From NCBI GenBank assembly GCA_964390645.1, contig CAYMLL010000010.1, positions 1 to 60,609 on the forward strand: a stretch of 60,609 bases of DNA, read 5' to 3'. Shown in pieces: positions 52,794-60,609 of this stretch. Every line of letters starts with the position of its first letter. The first letter of the stretch is position 1. A program made the translations under genes and the position numbers. The notes below the pieces were generated by a model. The model saw only the letters and a list, made by a program, of their open reading frames with translations. It did not search any database and was not told where the DNA came from. Origin of the DNA: CAYMLL01 sp964390645. GTDB taxonomy: Bacteria; Planctomycetota; UBA8108.

Positions 52794-54188
52794 TCAGGCG
52801 AGCAGCTCGTTGATGACCTCGCCGCCGAACTGGGAGAGCTGCTTGAAGCGGCCGCCGTGAAAATAGGTGAGCCGCTTGTCGTCGAGCCCGAGCAGGCGCA
52901 GGATCGTCACGTGCAGGTCACGGATCGGGTGGACGACGTCGACGGCCGCCTCGCCCATCTCGTCCGTGGCGCCCACCACGGCGCCCGCGTTGACGCCGCC
53001 GCCGGCGAGGAAGATCGGCATCGCCTTGTTGTTGTGGTCACGGCCGATGCGCTCGCCGCCACCCCGGATCCCGTTGTCCGGCGTGCGACCGAACTCCCCC
53101 GTCCAGACGATGAGGGTCTCGTCCAGCAGGCCGCGCTCCTCGAGATCGCGGATGAGGGCGGCGATCGGCCGGTCCACCGAGCGGATGCGCTCGGCGTGGG
53201 CTCGGGCGATGTAGTCGTGCGAGTCCCAGCCCGCGGTGTAGACCTGCACGAAGCGGACGCCGTTCTCGACCAGGCGGCGGGCCAGCAGGCAGCGGCGGCC
53301 GAAGTCCGCGGTGCGCCGGTCGTCGAGCCCGTAGCTCTGCCGCGTGGCCGCGTTCTCCCGGTCGATGTCGAGGATCCCCGGCACCTGCATCTGCATGCGG
53401 AACGCCAGCTCGTAGCTGTCCATGCGGGCCGCCAGCTCGTCGTGTTCCGGATGTTTCGCGGCGTGGACGCGGTTGAGGCTCGCCAGCAGGTCGAGGTCGG
53501 CTCGCTGCTGCTCGCGCGTGACGCCCGGCGGCGGCTGCAGATCGAGGATGGGCGAGCCCTCCGCGCGCAGAGTCGTGCCCTGGTAGTGCGGCGGCAGAAA
53601 GCCGCTCGACCAGTTCGCCGCGCCTCCCTGCGGAGACGCGACCTCGGGAAGGACGACGAAGCCCGGCAGGTCGCGATTCTCGGTGCCGAGGCCGTAGCTG
53701 ACCCACGACCCGATCGCCGGGTCGCCGCCGAAGCGGTTGCCGGTGTTCATGTGGTAGTTGGCGGTCGGGTGGTTGATCGACTCGCCCTGGCAGCCGCGGT
53801 AGATGCAGAGCCGGTCGGCGACGGTGGCGAGGTGCCTCCAGTGCTCGCAGAGGTCGATGCCCGCCTTGCCGGCCTTGCGGAACTCGAACGGGCTCTTCAC
53901 CCAGTAGCGCTGGCCGGAGCCCATGCCCGAGAGAAACTTGCTCGAGCGCTTGAACTTCTGCAGGTGCACCTCGGCCAGCTTCGGCTTGGGGTCGAAGGTG
54001 TCGATGTGACTCGGCCCGCCGGCCATGTAGAGGAAGATGCAGCGCTTCGCCCTGGCGTTCTCGAAGTGCGGCGGTCTGGGTGCGAGCGGCCCGGCGGAGT
54101 CCTGCTCGGCGCGCAGCATCGAGTGGAAGGCGACGGCTCCGAGGCCGCCGGTGAGCCCGTAGAGAAACTGTCGACGATCGAGCATCAC
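52794..54188 (-). CDS. DUF1501 protein, Tat-exported
   Basis: A 464-residue member of the sulfatase-like DUF1501 family. The twin-arginine signal is LDRRQFLYGL (Arg 5-6), with a hydrophobic stretch ending near residue 26. Hallmarks are FLYMAGGPSHIDTFDPKP near the start and WTGEFGRTPDNGIRGGG, GRDHNNKAMPIFLAGGG and HPIRDLHVTILRLLGLD in the C-terminal third. It belongs to the alkaline phosphatase superfamily by fold, but usual metal ligands are only partly recognisable. It starts 3 bases after the DUF1549/1553 gene, the standard Planctomycete pair. The pair is widespread in Planctomycetota genomes; the substrate is not established. Confidence 0.93.
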   Translation of the reverse strand: MMLDRRQFLYGLTGGLGAVAFHSMLRAEQDSAGPLAPRPPHFENARAKRCIFLYMAGGPSHIDTFDPKPKLAEVHLQKFKRSSKFLSGMGSGQRYWVKSPFEFRKAGKAGIDLCEHWRHLATVADRLCIYRGCQGESINHPTANYHMNTGNRFGGDPAIGSWVSYGLGTENRDLPGFVVLPEVASPQGGAANWSSGFLPPHYQGTTLRAEGSPILDLQPPPGVTREQQRADLDLLASLNRVHAAKHPEHDELAARMDSYELAFRMQMQVPGILDIDRENAATRQSYGLDDRRTADFGRRCLLARRLVENGVRFVQVYTAGWDSHDYIARAHAERIRSVDRPIAALIRDLEERGLLDETLIVWTGEFGRTPDNGIRGGGERIGRDHNNKAMPIFLAGGGVNAGAVVGATDEMGEAAVDVVHPIRDLHVTILRLLGLDDKRLTYFHGGRFKQLSQFGGEVINELLA

Positions 54189-54191
54189 GGA

Positions 54192-56912
54192 TCAGTACCG
54201 GTAGACGAACTCGTTCGAGTTGAACAGCACCAGACAGAGATCGGCCAGCGCCCGCGTCCGTGCATCGACGTCCCAGGGCTGCAGGTCGGGCACGTAGCCG
54301 TCGGCGTACAGGTCGAGGTCCTCGACCCACCAGAAGTCGAGCCCGGTCATCTCCTCGACCATGCGGCGGACGACGTGCTTCGGCGGCTCCGTCCTCACGG
54401 GCGGTCGGGCCTCGTGCCGGGCGGTCGCACGGTCCACGTGGGCGAGGCAGTCGTCGAGCTCCCGGGCAGACGGGGCGCGCTGATAGGCGAGCCGGAAGGC
54501 GCGGACCACCCGGGCGCGGCGATCGCCGGGCTTCTCCTTGCGCAGTCGCGCCGCGAAGGCGAGGGCCCGGGCGCGTACGATCGGGCTGTTGAGCAGGGTG
54601 AAGGCCTGCGGGGCGACGGTGGAGCTGTCGCGACGCTCGCAGGAGAGATCCGGGCCGGGCTTGTTGAAGACCTCGAGCAGGGGATCGGCGAGCGTGCGGG
54701 TGCGCTCCGCGTAGATGGTGCGGCGGTTTCGCCGCGAGGGGAGGGCGTCGGCCTGGTAGGCGGGGCCGACCGAGCCCATGATGTGCCGCGGCTGCATGGC
54801 GACCTCCTCGTTGATCTCGGGTCGCACCGGGATGCCGCCGAGCTCGCGCTCGAGCTCCCCGGAGACCGCCAGCATCGCGTCGCGCAGCTCCTCGGCCGCC
54901 AGGCGGCGCGGTCGGAACACCGCGTAGCTGACCCCCCGCGGGTCGAGCTCGGCGAGCTTGCCGGGATCGGGATGGGAGGAGGCGCGCCGGTAGGCGGCCG
55001 AGGAGAGGATCAGACGGTCGAGCCTCTTGAGGGACCAGCCGCGCTCGATGAAGGCTCCGGCGAGCCAGTCGAGCAGCAGCGGATGGGACGGCCGGGCGCC
55101 CTGCGCTCCGAAGTTGTTCGGGTTGGCCGCGAGCGCCTGCCCGAAGCGCCACTGCCAGAGGCGATTGACGATGACGCGGGCCGTCAGCGGGTTCTCCCTC
55201 GACGCGATCCAGTCGGCCAGCTCGCGGCGGCGGCCCTCGGTGGCGGTGGTCAGCGCCGAGCCTCCGCGCGAGCCCGCGAAGAGGCTGAGGACGCCCGGGT
55301 CGATCTTCTCGCCGGGCGACTCGAGGGAGCCGCCCGCGAGGATGTGGACGTCATCCGCCCTGGCGCCCCGGCGCTCCTTCTCCGGCGGCAGCCGGTGGAT
55401 CAGCTGGTGCGAGCTGCGCCGGGCGTTCTTGCCGCTGTAGACGCTGAAGGCCAGAGGCCGGTAGCGCTTGAGCTCGCGTCCGAGCTGCTGCGAGCGCTTC
55501 TTGAGGACCTTGGCGTGGCCCTTCTTCTCGCTGTCCCGGTCGAAGTCCGCGACCGGCTGCTCGCTCGCGGGCAAGGTGAGGATGCTGCGGATGCCCTTCT
55601 GCTTCGCGAGCCTCGCGAAGCGCGCCTTGCCCGCGGCCATGCCCTTGCGGTTCTCGAAGGCCTGGTAGGGCACCTGGCGGTCGACGAACTGCACCGGCGC
55701 GAACACCGCCTGCATGCGGTAGTAGTCGCGCGTCGGGATCGGGTCGAACTTGTGGTCGTGACACCGGGCGCAGCGCAGCTCGCTGGCGAGGAAGGTGACG
55801 CCGACCGAGTTGACGACATCGTCGAGGAACTGCTGCCGCGTCACCGCCTCGACGCTCATGGCCGTGTGCTCCCACGGCCCCATGCGCAGGAAGCCGACCG
55901 CGATCAGATTCTCGGGGTCCGCCGGATCGATCTCGTCCCCGGCCAGCTGCTCGCGGACGAACCGGTCGTAGGGCTTGTCGGCGTTGAACGAGCGGACGAC
56001 GTAGTCGCGGTAGCGCCACGCGTTCGGTCGCGGGTAGTCGTTGGAGAAGCCCGCCGAGTCCGCGTAGCGCACGATGTCCAGCCAGTGACGGGCCAGCTGC
56101 TCCCCGTAGTGGGGACTGTCCAGCAGCCGGTCGACCAGCTCGCTCCAGGCCCGCCCGGGATCCTCCCTCCACGCTGCGACGAAGGCGTCGACCTCGGCGG
56201 GGGCCGGCGGCAGACCGGTGAGGTCGAAGGTCGCGCGCCGCACCAGGACCCTCGCGTCCGCCTGCGGTGCCGTTCCCAGCCCCTCGGGAAGCCGCGCGTC
56301 GATGAAGGCGTCGACGGGATGGGCCGCCCCCGGACGGGCCGTGCCCGCGGGCACCTGCGGCTGCTTCAGTGGACGGTAGGCCCAGAGGCCCAGCGGGTCG
56401 TACTTGCGGCGGCTCCATGCGTCGGTCAGACCGCCGCTGGTCTTCACCGCCGCGCCGGGCTCGGTCGCCCAGGGATCCTCGCCTTCGAGCAGCTTCGCCC
56501 GGCGCGCCGCATCCGGCCACGGCGCGCCGGCGGTGATCCAGTCCTCGATGTAGGCGATCTCGACCGCGCTGAGCTTGTCGTTCTCCTTCGGCGGCATCGC
56601 CGCCCAGTCGTCCTCGTGCTCGCGGCTGACCGCGAGGTACAGCGGGCTGCGCAGCGGCTCGCCGGGCACCAGGGCCGGCTCCTCGCTCTCGCCGCCCCGC
56701 AGCAGGCCGGCGCGGTTGCCGAGGTCGAGGGACGCCTTCACCTTCTTCGACCTGTCCCCGTGGCACGCGAGGCACCGTGCCGTGAGCAGAGGCAGCACCT
56801 TGCGTGCGAAGAGCACGTCGGCGTCGACCTCCTGCGGAGCCGCACCGCTCGCCGGTCGCAGCCCGGGAAGGAGGCAGAGAAGGCAGGCTCCGATGAGGCC
56901 GGTTCGACTCAC
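54192..56912 (-). CDS. Planctomycete cytochrome c / DUF1549 / DUF1553 protein
   Basis: A 906-residue exported protein. The GTG at 56912 has GAGG 8 bases upstream and starts a signal peptide (core LIGACLLCLLPGL, cut near SGAA); the frame is open further upstream but unlike the family. A cytochrome domain has the heme motif CLACHG (Cys 47) and the later MPPK. DUF1549 follows, from PVDAFIDARL through FDLTGLPPAP to ARHWLDIVRYADSAGF and ANGFLRMGPWE-like segments. DUF1553 covers the second half, with RNPLTARVIVNRLWQWRFG-like and VRPEINEEVAMQPRHIMGSV segments. It is the first gene of an operon with the DUF1501 gene. The role is not established; the context suggests breakdown of complex organic matter in the periplasm. 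Confidence 0.93.
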   Translation of the reverse strand: MSRTGLIGACLLCLLPGLRPASGAAPQEVDADVLFARKVLPLLTARCLACHGDRSKKVKASLDLGNRAGLLRGGESEEPALVPGEPLRSPLYLAVSREHEDDWAAMPPKENDKLSAVEIAYIEDWITAGAPWPDAARRAKLLEGEDPWATEPGAAVKTSGGLTDAWSRRKYDPLGLWAYRPLKQPQVPAGTARPGAAHPVDAFIDARLPEGLGTAPQADARVLVRRATFDLTGLPPAPAEVDAFVAAWREDPGRAWSELVDRLLDSPHYGEQLARHWLDIVRYADSAGFSNDYPRPNAWRYRDYVVRSFNADKPYDRFVREQLAGDEIDPADPENLIAVGFLRMGPWEHTAMSVEAVTRQQFLDDVVNSVGVTFLASELRCARCHDHKFDPIPTRDYYRMQAVFAPVQFVDRQVPYQAFENRKGMAAGKARFARLAKQKGIRSILTLPASEQPVADFDRDSEKKGHAKVLKKRSQQLGRELKRYRPLAFSVYSGKNARRSSHQLIHRLPPEKERRGARADDVHILAGGSLESPGEKIDPGVLSLFAGSRGGSALTTATEGRRRELADWIASRENPLTARVIVNRLWQWRFGQALAANPNNFGAQGARPSHPLLLDWLAGAFIERGWSLKRLDRLILSSAAYRRASSHPDPGKLAELDPRGVSYAVFRPRRLAAEELRDAMLAVSGELERELGGIPVRPEINEEVAMQPRHIMGSVGPAYQADALPSRRNRRTIYAERTRTLADPLLEVFNKPGPDLSCERRDSSTVAPQAFTLLNSPIVRARALAFAARLRKEKPGDRRARVVRAFRLAYQRAPSARELDDCLAHVDRATARHEARPPVRTEPPKHVVRRMVEEMTGLDFWWVEDLDLYADGYVPDLQPWDVDARTRALADLCLVLFNSNEFVYRY

Positions 56913-57176
56913 TCCGATGTCCTCGATACGCGTGCGACTCTCGCCGTCAGCGGCCGAACGGCACCCGGTCGTGTGCCTCCATGATAACCGCTCGCCATCC
57001 TCGGGCGACAGCAAGTTGACGGCGGGCGCTCTCGCGGGGCGGGTGTGGGCGCGCATTGACCTCGCTCCCTCGATGGACGAAGGGGACCGCGCACGGTGAG
57101 CCGCTCCACGCGCTCCGGACCCGTCGGTCGTCGCCGCCGCGACGGCCGTGCTCTCGTCGATACGCGGCCGGCGGCC

Positions 57177-58613
57177 TCAGCGCGGCGCGTGCGCCAGTCC
57201 CTTCGAGAGATCGACGCGGACTCCCGGTACTCCCGTCGGGTCGATGAGATACGCGACAGCTTTCAGGCTGTCCTCCTCGGGCGCATCGGCGGCCGCCGGG
57301 ACGTCGAGCCCGAGGTCGGCGGGGGCCGTGGTCAGGTCCGCCGTGACGGCGAAGCTCTCCGCATCGAGTCGGCGGTAGGTGAGTCGGGCCTCGTCGGGGC
57401 CGGCGTCGAGTGCGCCCGGCCGGCGCCGGAGGAGCTCCTCCGGCGCGAGCGGCAGCGCCTCGCCGCGCCTCGAGTCCAGGATCAGGCACGCCGCCAGGCG
57501 CAGGGCTCGGTGACGGCCGGAGCTCTCGACCATGTGCTGGCGGCTTCGCGGGGACAGCTCCGTCATCTCCCCGAAGCGGGTCCAGCACCGCTTCCCGATG
57601 TAGCCGGTCCGTTCCAGGGTCACGTCGTGATCTCCCCGCAGGCGGCGCTCGACGCGGTACGTTCTCTCCGCGACCAGCGCGGCATCTCGCGGCAGCGCGG
57701 CCCACGTCCACGACATCGTCGCGATCTTGATCGGGGACAGGGCTGTTTCAGCGGTCGTGAACGTCGGAATCTCGGCGGGGCCCGATCCGGAGAGCGTGCG
57801 GGGAGAGGAGGACAGGATACGGTGCGCGCGCAGGCCGTCCGCGAGCCACTGCCGGTGCTGTGTGCGCTCGGACATCCACGCATCTCGTCGAACCGCGCCG
57901 ATGTTGCCCCGCAGCACACAGGAGAGATAGGCCTCGTCGCGGATGTCGGAGACGACGAAGAGAATCGTCCAGTCCTGGATGCAACCGCTGGGGAGCTGTC
58001 GGTCGACCAGGAGATCCAGATCGTTCAGGAACGGATCGGCGCAGTCGGCGGCCAGGGCCTCGGCCCACAGCCAAATCGCCGTCGCCCTGAGCCGCAGGAA
58101 TGACGGCAGACGCAGGCCCTCCGTTTCCACCAGCGTCGACTCCGACGTCAGGTCGAGGCTCGCCCAGCCGTGAGCGGAGAGCACGAGCTCCGGACGTCGC
58201 AGGAACGGCAACACGCCGCACAGCACCGGCCGGTGCTGCTGCAGACGCTCCGACAGCGCGGTGGGAAGCGCCGTGCCGTCGGGCAAGGCGAGCCAGGTCC
58301 GCACGGCCTCACCGGGCTCGTCGATCGTCGGCAGCTCCGTCCCGGTCATCCACGCCCAGCAGGCCTCCTGAAGATCGCGGTCGATCTCCACGGCCCCGAG
58401 GTAGTCGTCCAGGGTGCTCCAGTCGCCGTTCGCCATCGCCGTCTCGGCCAGCGCGTGCGCCTGGCTCAATCCCTGGTGTCGCAGCGCCGTCAGGAACACG
58501 ACCGGGACGACGACCGCCAGAACGATGCTGAACGGGACGACGCTGAACGGGGCGACGCTGAACGGGGCGACGCTGAACGAAGCGGCGCCGAACGGGACGC
58601 GCGTTCTGCTCAT
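57177..58613 (-). CDS. Membrane-anchored protein of unknown function with a repetitive anchor
   Basis: A 478-residue protein. The ATG at 58613 has GGGAGGGAAGG about 3 to 10 bases upstream. The N-terminus is a signal anchor made of a five-residue repeat (FSVAP, FSVAP, FSVVP, FSIVL) followed by a hydrophobic stretch ending LTAL. The rest is a soluble domain rich in Arg, Leu and Asp with scattered cysteines. Some stretches are helical (LRLRATAIWLWAEALA) and others strand-like. I do not recognise a family or active-site motif. It is divergent from the LamG/dockerin gene. Length and codon use look like a real gene. The penta-peptide repeat is encoded by 15-nt tandem DNA repeats, so its number may vary between strains. 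Confidence 0.65.
   Translation of the reverse strand: MSRTRVPFGAASFSVAPFSVAPFSVVPFSIVLAVVVPVVFLTALRHQGLSQAHALAETAMANGDWSTLDDYLGAVEIDRDLQEACWAWMTGTELPTIDEPGEAVRTWLALPDGTALPTALSERLQQHRPVLCGVLPFLRRPELVLSAHGWASLDLTSESTLVETEGLRLPSFLRLRATAIWLWAEALAADCADPFLNDLDLLVDRQLPSGCIQDWTILFVVSDIRDEAYLSCVLRGNIGAVRRDAWMSERTQHRQWLADGLRAHRILSSSPRTLSGSGPAEIPTFTTAETALSPIKIATMSWTWAALPRDAALVAERTYRVERRLRGDHDVTLERTGYIGKRCWTRFGEMTELSPRSRQHMVESSGRHRALRLAACLILDSRRGEALPLAPEELLRRRPGALDAGPDEARLTYRRLDAESFAVTADLTTAPADLGLDVPAAADAPEEDSLKAVAYLIDPTGVPGVRVDLSKGLAHAPR
58527..58601. repeat. Five tandem copies of a 15-nt unit in the signal anchor
   Basis: Copies start at 58527, 58542, 58557, 58572 and 58587. The core GCTGAACGG is perfect in the first three and altered in the last two (GCTGAACGA, GCCGAACGG). 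Being a multiple of three, copy number changes would keep the reading frame. Confidence 0.8.
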
Positions 58614-58684
58614 ACCCTTCCCTCCCTCTCGCTGCCGGGAAGTCTCCCGGCCCGGTTCACCGTGAAGACGGCATCCGGCGCCGA

Positions 58685-58714
58685 AGTATACAACGGCAAG
58701 TTCGGCGCGTCCGA
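58685..58714 (-). promoter_or_regulatory. Promoter of the repetitive-anchor protein gene
   Basis: On the minus strand TCGGAC (58714-58709) and TATACT (58690-58685) with an 18-base spacer. The start near 58678 leaves about 65 bases of leader. Confidence 0.4.
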
Positions 58715-58950
58715 CGACTCGGATCCTCCGTCGCGAAGGCTCCGTGAGCCGACTCTCCTCGCGTCAGACTGTCCATCGCGTGGACGTCGTCGACGAGCCT
58801 GGACGGGTCGTCGAGCCCGGACGGCGGATCGCAGACGGTACCCCGGCCGGGACGATTCGCGACGCTCCTGCCGGCAGCGAGTATCCGCCCTGTCTGGACG
58901 GTCTCGCGACGACCGCCTCGGTGCTCGACCGGTGTCTCGCGCATCGCCGC

Positions 58951-58979
58951 TTGACTCGCGGGATGATGCCGGAGAAAAT
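58951..58979 (+). promoter_or_regulatory. Promoter of the LamG/dockerin gene
   Basis: TTGACT (58951-58956) and GAAAAT (58974-58979) with a 17-base spacer. The leader would be about 90 bases to the GTG at 59075. Confidence 0.45.
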
Positions 58980-59074
58980 CCTTCCGTTGGGTATCGTGTG
59001 CCGCGTGACGCCACTGCCATGCGGCGGCAATGTACAAGGAAAGCTGGGGTTCCAGAGAGAACCGGGAGGTTCCT

Positions 59075-60609
59075 GTGAGAGATGGGTACTGTCCACTTCG
59101 CGGTCGTTCGCGGGGCCGCGTCGCCCTGATCTGTGTTCTCGTTCTGTCCTGGCAATCCGCGGACGCCGCGGAGAAGGTTCGCTCCTATCCCTGCGGCGAG
59201 GCCGACGACGACGGCGAGGTCGGCGAGATCGTCCTGGAGACCCTGGACGTCACCAGCCCGCCGACCGAAGATGCCGCGGGCAGTCCTGTGTTCGACGGGC
59301 AGGGTGAGTTCGTGTCGCTCGTCGCCGAGAGCGAACCGATCTACACCGAGGGTCGCGATGAGGACGGCGTCGCGATCCAGTTCGACGGTATCGACGATCA
59401 GCTGACGTCCGGTCCCTTCGACCCGCGCAACTTCGGCAGCTTCGCGGCGCTCAGTCAGGCCTGGGTCAAGCCGGACGGGGCCGGCTCGGGCACGCAGCAG
59501 GCGATCTGGAGTCTCGGCAACGACAACGGCGGTGCCGGCATCTCGGCGGACGGTCGCTGGGAGCTCATCGCCGTGAGCCTCGTCCCCGACACGGTCTCGG
59601 ACGTCGAGGTGGAGTTCGATACCTGGACTCACGTCGCCGTCCTGCGCACGGGCAACACGGGGCGGCTGTTCATCAACGGTGAGCTGGCGACTTCCGGAGA
59701 CCACTGGTGGAACGGTGTCGGCCTCGTGACGGTCGGAAACCGGTCTTCCGGTGGCGGGTTCTTCAGCGGCGCGATCGACGACTTCTCCATCTCCGGGTTC
59801 TCGGACGGGAGCTTCAACTCCTTCGTCGACATCGACTTCTTCGAGGGAGAGTCGAGCGATGTCTTCGGCGACATCAATCAGGACCGCCTGGTCGACGAGG
59901 CAGACTACGCGATCTGGTCGGAGAACTCGGGATTCGACAACGGGCTCGGCGCCGGAGACGGCAGCACGATGCTGAGGGGCGATGTCGACCAGAACGGTCG
60001 CGTCAACTTCTTCGACTTCTGGCTCATCCAGAACGAGGTGAACGACCCCGTCGAGGTCGAGATCGGTCCCGACGGCCTGATCGTCGCCGAGGACTTTCTC
60101 TACAACCAGCCCGACAAGGTCCTGGGACCGGGAGGCGGCTTCACGCTGCAGGACTACGGGGGGGGCCAGGGCGCCTGGTCCGCACGGTGGGGCTCGATCG
60201 GCAACGGCATCATCACCGGCATCGACTTCGAGCCGCCGGAGCACCGTCTCGCGGGGCTGACGACCACGGGTCTCAGCGCGAACTCGCTCGATCGCGACTT
60301 CGACCTCGGCGGCGTCTCGGAGGATCAGCCGATCTTCTTCGGCGTCCGGTTCATGACGCTGGAGGGTCAGGAGCCCATCGGCAGGCTGGTGCTCAACTCG
60401 CGAGAAGACGAGCTGTTCGAGATCAGCATCGGCATCGACCCGGCCTTCGGCTTCATGGCGGTGCTGGGAGTGATCGCCGAGTTTCCCTTCGATCTCGTCG
60501 AGATAACCCCTGGCGAGTTCCATCAGCTGGTCGGGAAGCTCGACGTCAACTCGAACGGCGATCTCGAGCTCCTGTCGGTCTGGCTGGATCCGGACGACGA
60601 GGAGTCGGC
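59075..60609 (+). CDS. Secreted LamG-like and dockerin protein, cut by the window end
   Basis: An open frame of 511 complete codons that runs off the right edge. The GTG at 59075 has GGGAGG 5 bases upstream. A signal peptide with core VALICVLVLSW ends near SADAA. A LamG/concanavalin-like domain covers about residues 85-250 (VAIQFDGIDDQLTS, TWTHVAVLRTGNTGRLFING, FSGAIDDFSISGF). Two dockerin-type calcium loops follow in the middle of the chain (GDINQDRLVDEADYAIW and GDVDQNGRVNFFDFWLI), then a further beta-rich domain from about residue 330. Dockerins are usually terminal; this one is internal, as in several Planctomycete surface proteins. The minus strand opposite is open for 637 codons, but that is only an antisense shadow. 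Confidence 0.8.
   Translation, partial: MRDGYCPLRGRSRGRVALICVLVLSWQSADAAEKVRSYPCGEADDDGEVGEIVLETLDVTSPPTEDAAGSPVFDGQGEFVSLVAESEPIYTEGRDEDGVAIQFDGIDDQLTSGPFDPRNFGSFAALSQAWVKPDGAGSGTQQAIWSLGNDNGGAGISADGRWELIAVSLVPDTVSDVEVEFDTWTHVAVLRTGNTGRLFINGELATSGDHWWNGVGLVTVGNRSSGGGFFSGAIDDFSISGFSDGSFNSFVDIDFFEGESSDVFGDINQDRLVDEADYAIWSENSGFDNGLGAGDGSTMLRGDVDQNGRVNFFDFWLIQNEVNDPVEVEIGPDGLIVAEDFLYNQPDKVLGPGGGFTLQDYGGGQGAWSARWGSIGNGIITGIDFEPPEHRLAGLTTTGLSANSLDRDFDLGGVSEDQPIFFGVRFMTLEGQEPIGRLVLNSREDELFEISIGIDPAFGFMAVLGVIAEFPFDLVEITPGEFHQLVGKLDVNSNGDLELLSVWLDPDDEES

Larger units (their letters stand above)
58614..59074. other. Divergent intergenic region, 461 bases
   Basis: Holds promoters for both flanking genes (58685-58714 minus, 58951-58979 plus). 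Nothing else stands out. Confidence 0.45.

Noticed and set aside
52632..56984. A plus-strand open frame of 1450 codons across the DUF1501 and DUF1549/1553 genes
   Set aside because: It is the antisense shadow of two well-supported genes. High GC removes stop codons on the other strand; the translation is rich in Arg, Val, Glu and Asp with no domain.
58610..60523. A minus-strand open frame of 637 codons at the right edge
   Set aside because: It lies opposite the LamG/dockerin gene, which has a ribosome site, a signal peptide and recognisable domains.
1..60609. tRNA, rRNA, CRISPR array, insertion sequence or phage gene
   Set aside because: I looked for T-loop-like TTCGA motifs, regular spaced repeats, transposase motifs and terminal inverted repeats. 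The few TTCGAAT hits are inside coding genes; no array or transposase was seen.

Overview
The window comes from a GC-rich bacterium, most likely a member of the Planctomycetota. The evidence is a Planctomycete-type cytochrome/DUF1549/DUF1553 protein followed by a Tat-exported DUF1501 protein, four secreted proteins with type I dockerin repeats, an octaheme cytochrome c, and a large MoxR/DUF58/VWA membrane operon. This is inferred from gene content, not from a marker-gene tree. The left edge is a damaged metK end and the right edge cuts a secreted LamG/dockerin gene, so this looks like an internal contig piece, perhaps from a metagenome.

Layout. 1-5.0 kb: the 3' end of metK, then two secreted dockerin proteins in one minus-strand operon with a clear promoter and a palindrome at the predicted start of transcription. 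5.5-14.6 kb: housekeeping genes nadD, ald, a polyprenyl diphosphate synthase, moaC and folD (overlapping, minus strand), mutL, and a YmfF/YmfH-type pair of M16 proteins. 14.7-24.6 kb: a Bat-like operon made of a coiled-coil membrane protein (interrupted by two in-frame TGA codons), an NHL-propeller lipoprotein, a large VWA protein, a MoxR ATPase, a DUF58 protein and a BatA-like protein. 24.6-31.5 kb: a small zinc-ribbon membrane protein, 1.6 kb without a recognisable gene, a 1221-residue secreted dockerin protein with a long leader and a strong terminator, and a lipoprotein with TPR-like repeats. 31.6-34.2 kb: the octaheme cytochrome and a four-helix membrane protein. 34.5-38.8 kb: a catabolic-looking operon (Ldh-family dehydrogenase, truncated Nramp-like transporter, TIM-barrel isomerase, BKACE enzyme, zinc alcohol dehydrogenase). 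39.4-45.2 kb: a small exported protein and a YhaO/YhaN (SbcD/SbcC-like) nuclease/ATPase pair. 45.8-51.5 kb: a PQQ-type sugar dehydrogenase lipoprotein, a double zinc ribbon, a PolB-type exonuclease, a C45-like Ntn hydrolase and a Tat-exported metallophosphatase. 51.6-56.9 kb: the DUF1549/DUF1553, DUF1501 and MetE-like operon. 57.2-60.6 kb: a membrane-anchored unknown with a 15-nt tandem repeat in its anchor, and the truncated LamG/dockerin gene.

Promoter-like sequences recur with -10 boxes such as TACAAT, TATACT or TAGAAT and -35 boxes such as TTGGAC or TTGGAT. Several reported starts lie downstream of the longest open frame because a ribosome binding site, the family N-terminus or a signal peptide decides them. 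All functions come from reading motifs by eye; no database search was run.
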